A DNA stretch of 10,473 nt from Methylacidiphilaceae bacterium UBA1321 (lineage in GTDB: Bacteria; Verrucomicrobiota; Verrucomicrobiia; Methylacidiphilales; UBA1321), in the NCBI GenBank assembly GCA_002306945.1, contig DBTH01000258.1:1-10473 (forward strand), in the 5' to 3' direction. Every line of letters starts with the position of its first letter. The first letter of the stretch is position 1. Made by a program: the position numbers and the translations under genes. Shown piece by piece: positions 1 to 7,057 of the stretch. The notes beneath the pieces were generated by a model. That model was not told the origin of the DNA, made no database searches, and saw only the letters and a program-made list of their open reading frames with translations.

Positions 1-338
1 CCTCCTTGCGCCTCGCCTTAGCCTCGGGAAATTCTCAATCTCAAGCATGATGTTTTGAATAGATACGGCTTAGTTGTAAATGTTATTTGTGAACGGGGCC
101 TAAGCTCAGAAAACCATTCAATGCATATACGTCGGTTCCACGAAGAACGTCTGCCAAACGATATAGAGGACTGAATAGGGCGCAATAACACCTCGCGTGC
201 TACTTGATCTAATTTATGTGCGTATTGTCCTTGTTGATTATAAAATTCGAGCGCCCTGGTGAGGCACCTTGATTATGTATATGGCACTTCGTGCTCCTGA
301 AACGGTTTTGCCGCAATAGCCTCCCGTCTATTGTGAGC
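1..338. other. Intergenic region with no supportable gene
   Basis: No convincing reading frame with a start, ribosome binding site and recognisable protein was found on either strand. The first ~56 bases are open in one plus-strand frame, but they are too short to call as a gene end. A small palindrome, AAACGGTTT (300-308), and a short stem, GCAC-TTC-GTGC (284-294), are present. Neither is followed by a T-run, so I do not call a terminator for the minus-strand gene that ends at 339. Confidence 0.5.
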
Positions 339-1763
339 TCAGGGAGTCACCACAGTATCGAAGACAAACTCACTTTGATTAACCGCTCCAGAATGCAAGC
401 GTCTGCCGCAAACGGTCACGTTCTCAAACAGGCTCGACCTCACGGCATGCTCCGCATCGAAGCCGCGCAATTCGATCACGGGAGGAACCTCGACCGTATT
501 TGCGGTTAACGAGATATTACGAAATGTCACCTTGTCAATATGGCCGCGTTCAACTTCCTTGCTCCATATTGCCTTACCGATGAACAGAGACAGAAACTGC
601 CGCGCTTCTTCGATACGGATATCACTAAAAAGAATGTCCCGCACCGGAGCGGAATCGCAATTGTACACGCGCAACGACCATTCGCGTCCCTTATCGCGGA
701 TGATGTCGCAATCGGTAAATTGAATGTCGTGAAGCGGCTCGCGCAGTTCCGCTCCCAGACTCAGCGCATGGGCAAATTCATTCCACAATACACACCGGCT
801 GACCCGGATTTTACTCGCCTCGCCTTCGCCCTTGTCGGTTTTTATGACAACCAGATCGTCGAATGTCCGCAGATAACATCCCTTCACTTCGACTTGACGG
901 CTGTTGCACAAATCGATGCCGTCCGAGTTGGCGCGGAAGCCGAAGATTTTCACGTTATCGATCGACACCTGTTCCGAGCGTCTGACCGGCATGGTCCATG
1001 AGCTTGAAGAACGGAATGTAACGCCTTCGATTTTAATCCGCTTTCCCGAGACGTAAAGAAGGCTGCGGGTATGCACCGGGCAGCGTCCCCCATCGACAAT
1101 GCCACGTCCGCGAAAGGTGATGTCGTCGCCCAGAAGATTGAACACCGCCGCAGTCTTGCCTCCGGGTGTCGGCTTGCCATAAAGCACCGCACCCCCGGCA
1201 ATGTAGACCGTCTTGCCCGAATCGACAACAACGTCGCTCACCTCGTGAACGCCCGGCCCGTAATAAATCACCTTTTCCGAAGAGCCAGTCGGCATGTCCG
1301 TTTCCCAAGGATCGATGAAAAGTTGCAACGAACGCAGCCAATCTCCGTTAATTTCCAGAACAAGCTGACCCGGTTTTGAAACGGTAAAGGTAATCCGGTT
1401 GCCCTCCACCTTTGGCACAACACCGCTGCTTGATGGAAGAATTTGCGCGCTTTTCACTGGCTGCACAGTCGTCACCGTTATCTTCGCCGTTCCCTTGAGA
1501 TTGAACGAAGCAAAGGAAGTGTCGGCCACCTTCGATTCATCCACATCGCGGACTAACTTGCGTTCCGGCGGCTGAAGCGAACAGACCTTGGCAACATATA
1601 CCGGCACCGGTGTTTCATCGGCGCTCACGCTAAAATCCGCCGAGAGCGGTTCCTCCTTCGGCGACGGATAGGCCTGGATTTCAGCCGATGCCAAGCTCAT
1701 CGCCGCCACTTGCAGCAGTCCTGCAAGGATTCCTGTCGTCATTCGATTCATCGTCATAGACAT
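339..1763 (-). CDS. Exported GH28-like parallel beta-helix glycoside hydrolase (polygalacturonase-like)
   Basis: The 474-residue product has an N-terminal signal peptide (roughly residues 6-27, ending in SLASA) and is probably exported. Residues 30-155 look like a beta-sandwich. Residues 165-470 look like a right-handed beta-helix, beginning with the 'YYGPGVHEV' and 'GKTVYIAGGAVLYG' segments often seen in bacterial GH28 proteins. The GH28 motif NSDGID (279-284) and an Asp pair in FDD (301-303) supply the expected catalytic aspartates. The GHG and RIK motifs of classical polygalacturonases are not obvious; HALSLGAE (332-339) sits where GHG would be expected. The substrate may therefore not be plain pectin, and a GH49-like or other clan GH-N activity is possible. 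The ATG at 1763 is preceded by AGAGG six bases upstream, which fixes the start. A TATAAT box and a LacI-type palindrome lie further upstream. The gene is monocistronic in this window. Confidence 0.72.
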   Translation of the reverse strand: MSMTMNRMTTGILAGLLQVAAMSLASAEIQAYPSPKEEPLSADFSVSADETPVPVYVAKVCSLQPPERKLVRDVDESKVADTSFASFNLKGTAKITVTTVQPVKSAQILPSSSGVVPKVEGNRITFTVSKPGQLVLEINGDWLRSLQLFIDPWETDMPTGSSEKVIYYGPGVHEVSDVVVDSGKTVYIAGGAVLYGKPTPGGKTAAVFNLLGDDITFRGRGIVDGGRCPVHTRSLLYVSGKRIKIEGVTFRSSSSWTMPVRRSEQVSIDNVKIFGFRANSDGIDLCNSRQVEVKGCYLRTFDDLVVIKTDKGEGEASKIRVSRCVLWNEFAHALSLGAELREPLHDIQFTDCDIIRDKGREWSLRVYNCDSAPVRDILFSDIRIEEARQFLSLFIGKAIWSKEVERGHIDKVTFRNISLTANTVEVPPVIELRGFDAEHAVRSSLFENVTVCGRRLHSGAVNQSEFVFDTVVTP

Positions 1764-1769
1764 TGCCTA

Positions 1770-1774
1770 CCTCT
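1770..1774 (-). promoter_or_regulatory. Ribosome binding site of the GH28-like gene
   Basis: Read on the minus strand this is AGAGG, six bases before the ATG at 1763. It favours that start over the other Met codons among the first eight residues. Confidence 0.6.
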
Positions 1775-1784
1775 TTCTACATGA

Positions 1785-1790
1785 ATTATA
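1785..1790 (-). promoter_or_regulatory. Candidate -10 box (TATAAT) for the GH28-like gene
   Basis: A perfect TATAAT on the minus strand, 21 bases before the start codon. The hexamer 17 bases further upstream is TTCTTG, a poor -35 box. The -35 area is instead occupied by a 12-bp tandem repeat (1794-1817), which could mean activator-dependent initiation. Called from sequence only. Confidence 0.45.
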
Positions 1791-1793
1791 CCA

Positions 1794-1817
1794 GCCAAGA
1801 AAATCGCCAAGAAAATA
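1794..1817. repeat. Two tandem 12-bp direct repeats in the GH28 promoter
   Basis: GCCAAGAAAATC (1794-1805) is followed directly by GCCAAGAAAATA (1806-1817), with 11 of 12 positions identical. The pair covers the expected -35 region of the minus-strand promoter and abuts the palindrome at 1821-1832. It could be a regulator binding site or a chance slippage duplication. Confidence 0.6.
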
Positions 1818-1820
1818 ATC

Positions 1821-1832
1821 GTAAATGTTTAC
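1821..1832. promoter_or_regulatory. Putative LacI-type operator 1 (GH28 side)
   Basis: GTAAATGTTTAC is a palindrome with perfect GTAAA/TTTAC arms around a TG centre. It lies 58 bases upstream of the GH28-like start. It differs from the consensus of the three other sites mainly in having TG instead of CG at the centre. LacI/GalR-family operators typically have an AT-rich palindrome with a CG centre, so this is the weakest member of the set. Confidence 0.5.
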
Positions 1833-1992
1833 ACAATTATCCCTAAAAAGCCTTTCAATACGATTCTATCTTCAATAAAGAACAAATCTCCATCCTGAAA
1901 GAACGAGTTGACTCATTAAACACCGAAAATAGCCCATAAATCGAATTTAGTTATAAGTTTTTTTAAAATTTAGTTGGTGAAAAGTAAATTTA

Positions 1993-2004
1993 GAAAACGT
2001 TTAC
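1993..2004. promoter_or_regulatory. Putative LacI-type operator 2 (PEP-CTERM side)
   Basis: GAAAACGTTTAC contains the perfect 8-bp palindrome AAACGTTT plus outer G and C. It lies 72 bases before the ATG of the PEP-CTERM gene and is identical over all 12 bases to the site at 9399-9410. It overlaps the last of three AATTTAG direct repeats (1944-1950, 1967-1973, 1987-1993). A weak TTGCAA (2013-2018) and TATTTT (2035-2040) pair lies downstream and may be the promoter, which would place this site just upstream of -35. Confidence 0.55.
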
Positions 2005-2062
2005 GAATCTGATTGCAATTATCGGGCACTTTGATATTTTTCTTATCACAGAACCCCAGAAC

Positions 2063-2067
2063 AGGAG
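2063..2067 (+). promoter_or_regulatory. Ribosome binding site deciding the PEP-CTERM gene start
   Basis: AGGAG, eight bases before the ATG at 2076. It supports that start over the in-frame TTG at 2013, which would add 21 residues in front of the signal peptide. Confidence 0.65.
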
Positions 2068-2075
2068 CCAGCCCT

Positions 2076-2882
2076 ATGAAAGTCATCTCATCCATGTTGT
2101 GCGCCGCCACAGTCTTAGTTTGCAGCTATTTATCAGCCCAGGCTAATACCGTCCTCATCCACGATACATTCAGTTCAGCCACATCGACCGCGCTCAACGG
2201 CTCGACTCCCACTGTGACCGTTAATGGCGCAAAATGGGTCGCCCCTACCTCGCTGACTTACAACAGCGGAACCTTGACGATCCCGGCATCCACCACAGCC
2301 GAATCCTCAACAATCGATCTCGGATCGGGTTACTTCTCCTCGCACCCTGGTGTCTACACCCTGTCAATGACGCTCACAATTCCAACAGGTACATCCACAA
2401 GCTGGGTCGGACTCGGATTCTTTTCTACCAACGCCACCGGCAGCAATCCAAATGCACAGTCTTCGTCTCCGATGATAATGCTGCGCCAAAATGGAGGCTC
2501 AATTGTTTATGCCAACAGCGCCAACGGTGGAACAGCAGTAACCGCTGCCAGCACCTCTATTACCAATAGCGGCACTGCCGTCACACTTACGCTCGTTCTG
2601 GACACCTCGAAAACCAACTGGACATTCGACGCCTATATCGGCTCGACCCAAATCGATCTGAATGGAAGCAGCACTGGAAGCACCTACACTTATTCAACCA
2701 ATCCCACTTCGATTGAGTACGTCGGATTGGGAAGTTCGATCGGCAGTTCCGCCTTCGCCGCCACCATCAGCGATTTCTCCCTGGTCACGAGCGTACCCGA
2801 ACCGAAAATCTGCGCCTTGCTCCTGCTCGGACTCTTGCTGACCTGGAAAGGATTCGGACGCCGCAATCATCGAATTTCCTGA
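2076..2882 (+). CDS. PEP-CTERM domain secreted protein
   Basis: The 268-residue product has an N-terminal signal peptide (cleavage probably after SAQA, near residue 23). A Ser/Thr/Gly-rich passenger region (24-238) follows, probably all-beta. The C-terminus has the tripartite PEP-CTERM arrangement: VPEP (240-243), a Leu-rich membrane segment (about 246-258) and a basic tail with GRR. In bacteria with exosortase (EpsH/XrtA family) this tail is a sorting signal, usually tied to extracellular polysaccharide production. No exosortase is in the window. The many Ser and Thr residues are typical of PEP-CTERM passengers, which are often glycosylated. The passenger has a jelly-roll-like pattern ('YTLSMTLTIP', 'WVGLGFFS') but no catalytic motif I recognise. 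The next gene begins 59 bases downstream on the same strand and is probably co-transcribed. The start is fixed by AGGAG at 2063. Confidence 0.8.
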   Translation: MKVISSMLCAATVLVCSYLSAQANTVLIHDTFSSATSTALNGSTPTVTVNGAKWVAPTSLTYNSGTLTIPASTTAESSTIDLGSGYFSSHPGVYTLSMTLTIPTGTSTSWVGLGFFSTNATGSNPNAQSSSPMIMLRQNGGSIVYANSANGGTAVTAASTSITNSGTAVTLTLVLDTSKTNWTFDAYIGSTQIDLNGSSTGSTYTYSTNPTSIEYVGLGSSIGSSAFAATISDFSLVTSVPEPKICALLLLGLLLTWKGFGRRNHRIS

Positions 2883-2941
2883 TCGGAAAGACAGTCCGCA
2901 CACTCTCTCTGCTCTCACACAGCTCCAACATCTCCACGACC

Positions 2942-3676
2942 ATGCCCCAGCACTTTCAAAAGTTCCGGTGGTTAAAAAAAGTTGGTCTTCTCCTGTCCGT
3001 CTCCGGTCTTATGTTTGCGCCGCTGCGAGCCGAGAATACCCTTCTCAACATCGATCTCACCTCAAAACTCGAAGGCACACTCACCAATACCACCAGTTCC
3101 TTCCCCAATCTCCTGGCCGTTACCGGTTCCAAATCCCAGAACGAGTGGGGAACCATCGAAGTCGGTACCGCTCCCTCCGGCACGAACGCTCCCGCAGGGG
3201 CTTTCATCTTCAAGGACAAGACGGACGGCCCGGCCCAGGGTGTCGCCTTGCGTGTGAAGGTTCCAGATTTCAGCAAAACCGCCACCACCGGCACCATTAC
3301 CATCCGGATGATGATCCCTGTGGAACCGCCGTACCGCGCCATCTTCTTCTTCGGTGAAGACTGGAAAAAGTCGGCAACTGTAATCCTGTTCCATCAGAGG
3401 CAAATTTCCGCTTATGGCGGCGACAAGGCCCCGCTGGAAAAGCTCGGCAATTACGCCGTCGATCAATGGCACGAACTCAAGGTCGAGTTCAATTTCCCGA
3501 AACAAACCTACTCGGTCTATTGGGATGGGGAAAAGTCCGGCGATGAACGCCCCTGGACCAACAAGGAACTCAACACCGTCAAGTCCCTGACCCTCTTTGC
3601 CGACGACGCGCCAATCGACCATAACGGCGAACCAGTCCTTTACATCTCCCAGATCAAGATCACGGAAAACAACTAG
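2942..3676 (+). CDS. Exported LamG/concanavalin-like beta-sandwich protein, function unknown
   Basis: The 244-residue product begins with a signal peptide: basic residues up to Lys13, then hydrophobic, with probable cleavage after LRA at residue 30. The mature part alternates beta-strand-like segments. The stretch 'WHELKVEFNF' followed by 'YSVYWDG' is typical of LamG/DUF1080-like concanavalin folds, in which a heparinase- or glycan-binding-like sandwich describes ligand coverage. No catalytic residue set is recognisable, so a binding role is as likely as an enzymatic one. The ATG has no Shine-Dalgarno sequence in front of it; the signal peptide supports this start. It follows the PEP-CTERM gene after 59 bases, and a shared transcript from the promoter near 2000 is likely. 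A palindromic element begins three bases after its stop codon. Confidence 0.65.
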   Translation: MPQHFQKFRWLKKVGLLLSVSGLMFAPLRAENTLLNIDLTSKLEGTLTNTTSSFPNLLAVTGSKSQNEWGTIEVGTAPSGTNAPAGAFIFKDKTDGPAQGVALRVKVPDFSKTATTGTITIRMMIPVEPPYRAIFFFGEDWKKSATVILFHQRQISAYGGDKAPLEKLGNYAVDQWHELKVEFNFPKQTYSVYWDGEKSGDERPWTNKELNTVKSLTLFADDAPIDHNGEPVLYISQIKITENN

Positions 3677-3679
3677 ACT

Positions 3680-3839
3680 CTGTAACAATATAAATGTCAC
3701 CAAATCCATGAGCCATTTTTAACAGGAACAAAGCGCGAGCGAGGAGCGTATATGAAATATATCCGTGACGAGCCGAGCAACGATGTGCCTGTTAAAAAGA
3801 GCCATGGCCCGAAGGGTTGCGGCATTTATATTGTTACAG
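3680..3839. repeat. 160-bp palindromic element with perfect 17-bp terminal inverted repeats
   Basis: CTGTAACAATATAAATG (3680-3696) is the exact reverse complement of 3823-3839. Inside the ends lies a second, imperfect inverted pair around TTTTTAACAGG (left) and CCTGTTAAAAA (right), both beside CCATG. An apical hairpin, roughly CGTATAT with ATATATCCG, lies in the middle. No open frame of note is present. The structure suits a small non-autonomous mobile element (MITE-like) or a repeat mobilised in trans. It begins three bases after the stop codon at 3676 and may also work as a transcript-end structure. No clear target-site duplication was seen. Confidence 0.7.
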
Positions 3840-3940
3840 GGTACTATTGATCTTCGCGAAATAGACTGACAATGCTTTTCAAATTAACCTGTCGCGGAAA
3901 TGGCTGCGGATAACAGGGAGACAGGCCGGAAAGAATTGAC

Positions 3941-4051
3941 ACACCCCGTCACTTCGTGACACCCCTCTTCATAGAGGGGATTTATGCATCTGAAAGTCTC
4001 GACAGCGAATGTCCCCTCTATCAAGAGGGGTGTCACGAAGTGACGGGGTGT
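3941..4051. repeat. REPIN-like element: two 40-bp inverted arms
   Basis: The left arm (3941-3980) and the reverse complement of the right arm (4012-4051) match at 39 of 40 positions, the exception being C3970. A 31-bp spacer (3981-4011) separates them. Each arm itself contains two small hairpins: GTCAC-TTC-GTGAC and CCCCTC-TTCATA-GAGGGG (the second loop differs by one base in the right arm). Two REP-like units facing each other are the hallmark of REPINs, which are moved in trans by RAYT (IS200/IS605-related) transposases. No transposase is in the window. Its location in a convergent intergenic region is typical. Confidence 0.75.
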
Positions 4052-4191
4052 ATCAAGCTTCACGGGAGTCCTCGGTCTTTGCGGACTTAACCTCGCTCCA
4101 GAGGGCCTCCTTGTCTCCTTCCACTGGCGACTCATTCAATGGAGCCTGCTGTTGTCAGTCTATTATGAAAAGATCAATAGATTTTAAAATA

Positions 4192-4226
4192 TTCTATACA
4201 TATAGAAACAGGTTTTATCGGATAAA
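4192..4226. repeat. AT-rich palindromes upstream of a structured GC-rich stretch
   Basis: TTCTATA-CA-TATAGAA (4192-4207) and TTTATC-G-GATAAA (4214-4226) are two perfect short palindromes. The first could form a hairpin or bind a regulator; the one-base centre of the second only suits protein binding. No gene with a credible start follows. Confidence 0.4.
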
Positions 4227-4228
4227 GT

Positions 4229-4350
4229 GAGAGACAGTGAAGCTCGCTCAGTCTGCACCAGCAATGCTAATGCCGAAACCGGACTGTCTCTCGCGCTTCG
4301 CGTCGCTGGGTGCGGGGCGATTGCCCCTGCCCGGGAGAAAGTAGCCAGCG
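4229..4350. repeat. Structured GC-rich intergenic stretch with nested inverted repeats
   Basis: GAGAGACAGT (4229-4238) pairs perfectly with ACTGTCTCTC (4283-4292). CGCTGG (4304-4309) pairs with CCAGCG (4345-4350), enclosing GGGGC-GATT-GCCCC (4314-4327). No T-run follows any stem, so no intrinsic terminator is claimed, though it lies downstream of the minus-strand operon (which ends at 4421) and could act as a 3' end structure. It could equally be another worn palindromic repeat or a small RNA. Confidence 0.4.
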
Positions 4351-4420
4351 TCAAGCTGTATCCGGTAAACGTTGATTTCTGCCGCATAATTGAATGCAAC
4401 GTCCCGTTGCCTTTCCCCGC

Positions 4421-7057
4421 CTACGGCGTCAGTACGCGGAAGTAAATCGTGCGGAAATGAACATTCCCGGTGGAAAGGTCGGTATAACGCTCGACCATCG
4501 ATTGCAGGCGGCGCTCGCCGGTGACGACCAATAGCCCCGTGGGTGTCTGCTTCAATGCCTGCCCGATGGAATAGATCGTAAAGACGTTCCCGCGCGCCGT
4601 GAGAAGTCCGCCTGCCTGCCGGAGTAATTCCTCACTCGCCTCGCCGCCATCCGCCACTCCCTTGATCTCGGCGATTTGCCCCGGCGACAGATAATACGAA
4701 TCCGCCCCGTAGCTTTTTCCATTCGATGCGAGAGTGTGGCTCGAAATAGATTGCGCAACGGTCTGCGCCTGAGTCGTGCTCATGGTGGCCGTCAGATCCG
4801 CCGTATTCGTCGCGCAACCAGCCAATGCTGCCGCCAACGGTGAGACGCGCAGGGGGAACGTCGAAGCAAACGGAGCGAACTGCGCATTCACATTGACCCG
4901 GCCCGCCACCGATGTGCCATGCGGGAAATAGATATTGGTCGCCGCAGTCGACGCGTTCATCGGCGCAGTGAAAATATCGAACAACGCCCAGTCAGGAACC
5001 ACGGAAGCCGACTGTTTATTCGGCTGGAAACGGAATGTGCGCCACGGCACCCCGGCTGCCGTCACGCTCTCGATTCCCGTCGAGATATAACCGAGCTCCG
5101 CCACCGACGTGACCATGCCCGCCGTGTTATCATAGTTGTTGTAGATTTTCCCTTTCGGCGGCGGCATATAGAGTCCGGCATCGCTGATATTACCACTCGC
5201 ATCCGTATCCTGTTGCGGCGTGATACTGGAGGACGCCGCCGTTCCGACCGACCACGCGGAATTTTGTTGTCCCAGAGTGTTATTGCCGCTACTACACGTT
5301 TTCCAATCGTCTTTGTGCTGACCCATACGGGGATCGCCGACCTCCATGGTCACGATGTCGTTCTCCGCATGTGTACTATCGACCGTCAAGGGAATGGAGG
5401 CCGTGTAACTGCTAATCTGCGGCACAACAACGCAACGCCCCCCAGCTGTCTGCGTATCGTTCAGTGAAAAACGGGCACTCAACGTCGTGGGAGGAACATT
5501 CGCCACTGTGGAATAATTCGTCATCGTCCGTGTGATGACCGCATAACTGCCTGCCGTCAAAGTGCTGCTTCCGGTTGTAATCGAAGTCAAACTCCCCGTG
5601 CCAATCGACTCATCCACATTGGTACTGCCCGCTCCGTAATACCAGACTGCCGTATAGAGATTGTACTTGTTGAGATTGACACTGGAGACACCGTAATTCT
5701 TCGGAAGGTAGACTTCGACTTTGAATTTCGTAATGAAGTTTGTCTTCTCCGGAAGCGGCGTTGGCGAACACCAGACTCCCACCTCGGTAATGCACGGCTC
5801 ACGCCCCGTTCCCAAAAAACAATTCGTCCCATTCGACTGACTCATCGTATAGGTGCCGCCGGTATATTGAATGCGAAGGGGAGCCACCATGGCGTTGGTC
5901 GATTCCTTGTAACGCACATAGTCGATGATGTTGATGGCGAGTTGCGCCAGACGCGCCGTGTTGCCGGAATAATATTTCTTCTCGAAACTGGAACCGTTCA
6001 CCATCGGCCAATCGGTTCGCTGCAGTTGCGTGATAATGTTGGTAATGGCCGCGTTCACCTTGACTGCATCCAGATTGCCGCTAATGCCCGGATCGGTTCC
6101 TGCCGTCGTGAGGATATTGATGTACGGCTGCGCAGGCGTGGAGCCATCGGCTTTCTTGGGAACGCGGTTGATGTCGGTTGTAAGAACAATCGGCAATTGA
6201 GCGCGAAATCCGGTATTCGGATCGCTGTTATAGTGCGTGACATCGAAGCGGTTCGAGTTGAGCGCCACTGCCACATCGGTCGAGACCCGCGCCCCATCGT
6301 CGGGACCATTATAAAAACCGTGCAGGAGCGAGGTGTAATTCGTAGCCGTCGAAATATCACTGCGGATCGATTCGGCAAGCGAAGCCGACAGGCCCGGCAG
6401 AGAAGCCAGATTGATGCGCGTGGGATTATTGAGCGGATTGGCATTCGACGACGTCCGAACCCAGGCGAGATTGTAATTCACCTTGCTGCTTTCATCATCG
6501 GTCCAGTAGGCGTAGCGGCCTACAACCGGATCGGTCTTGTTCGAAGTGACCGGAGTTTCGCTAAAATCGAGCGTGCCACTGCGCCGGATATAAATCCATT
6601 TCAATTGCATCGCCACCGTACTGCCGTCGGCGACCTGGCAGCCGGTGACCAGATAATTGGTCGAAGCGCGCAACGAAGCACAGTTCAAATTTGCGGGCCG
6701 CAAATAGCTCGTGGAAGAATTGATGATCGCCGAGCTTGCCGAACCGCTCGACAGGTCAACAATTGTCGATGGCAAAACGCCCGTGGTTGTCGCCGTCCAA
6801 AGCGCACCAGGCTGGCTGACCCAATAGTTCGTCGTCGTGCTGCCCGAAGCCGGAACCGTCACGGCCCTCAACGTTCCCAATACGCGCTCGATCCCCTGCC
6901 CGGCGCACAACTCCGCCCGGACTCCTTCCAGATTGGCCGACGCGGAAGCGTTGCCGATGCGCACCGTCTCGACGAGACTGACCACCAACATGACAATCAA
7001 TGTCAGGAAGGCCAGCGTGATGAGCAACGCCGAGGCGCGATGGCGGGAAGGGTTCAT
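4421..7057 (-). CDS. Verru_Chthon cassette protein A, large GspK-like minor pseudopilin
   Basis: The 878-residue product begins with a short basic leader and one membrane segment (residues 10-29, 'ALLITLAFLTLIVMLVV'), like the type IV prepilin family members PilX/GspK. It lacks the Glu5 of other pseudopilins, as GspK does. DDESSKVNYN (187-196) and RINLASLPGL (214-223) echo the 'DE.GKiNiN' and 'NLN.LP' signatures of GspK. The C-terminal part ('ARGNVFTIYSIGQAL') resembles the conserved end of the cassette-A family. It is far larger than classical GspK (around 300-350 residues), the extra mass being a Ser/Thr/Asn-rich middle. The ATG overlaps the stop of cassette gene C (ATGA, 7057-7054), which indicates translational coupling; it has no Shine-Dalgarno sequence of its own. 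An upstream in-frame extension to 7225 is rejected, because it would put 56 residues before the membrane segment. Last gene of the operon. Confidence 0.82.
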   Translation of the reverse strand: MNPSRHRASALLITLAFLTLIVMLVVSLVETVRIGNASASANLEGVRAELCAGQGIERVLGTLRAVTVPASGSTTTNYWVSQPGALWTATTTGVLPSTIVDLSSGSASSAIINSSTSYLRPANLNCASLRASTNYLVTGCQVADGSTVAMQLKWIYIRRSGTLDFSETPVTSNKTDPVVGRYAYWTDDESSKVNYNLAWVRTSSNANPLNNPTRINLASLPGLSASLAESIRSDISTATNYTSLLHGFYNGPDDGARVSTDVAVALNSNRFDVTHYNSDPNTGFRAQLPIVLTTDINRVPKKADGSTPAQPYINILTTAGTDPGISGNLDAVKVNAAITNIITQLQRTDWPMVNGSSFEKKYYSGNTARLAQLAINIIDYVRYKESTNAMVAPLRIQYTGGTYTMSQSNGTNCFLGTGREPCITEVGVWCSPTPLPEKTNFITKFKVEVYLPKNYGVSSVNLNKYNLYTAVWYYGAGSTNVDESIGTGSLTSITTGSSTLTAGSYAVITRTMTNYSTVANVPPTTLSARFSLNDTQTAGGRCVVVPQISSYTASIPLTVDSTHAENDIVTMEVGDPRMGQHKDDWKTCSSGNNTLGQQNSAWSVGTAASSSITPQQDTDASGNISDAGLYMPPPKGKIYNNYDNTAGMVTSVAELGYISTGIESVTAAGVPWRTFRFQPNKQSASVVPDWALFDIFTAPMNASTAATNIYFPHGTSVAGRVNVNAQFAPFASTFPLRVSPLAAALAGCATNTADLTATMSTTQAQTVAQSISSHTLASNGKSYGADSYYLSPGQIAEIKGVADGGEASEELLRQAGGLLTARGNVFTIYSIGQALKQTPTGLLVVTGERRLQSMVERYTDLSTGNVHFRTIYFRVLTP

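Noticed and set aside
300..308. AAACGGTTT as a further LacI-type operator
   Set aside because: The half-sites are one base further apart than in the other four, it lies just after the GH28 stop, and no gene start is near.
2013..2075. TTG start giving a 289-residue version of the PEP-CTERM protein
   Set aside because: AGGAG and a proper signal peptide both point to the ATG at 2076.
3941..4051. CRISPR-like or terminator interpretation of the repeated arms
   Set aside because: Only two copies, in inverted orientation, with internal hairpins and no T-run; REPIN fits better.
3884..4135. Small minus-strand open frame across the REPIN-like element
   Set aside because: Its sequence is largely a translation of the inverted arms, with no ribosome binding site and no family match.
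4365..4376. GTAAACGTTGAT as a fifth operator
   Set aside because: Only one half matches, and it lies downstream of gene ends rather than before a start.
4227..4445. Small plus-strand open frame starting with GTG
   Set aside because: No Shine-Dalgarno, runs through stem-rich non-coding sequence and into the 3' end of cassette gene A.
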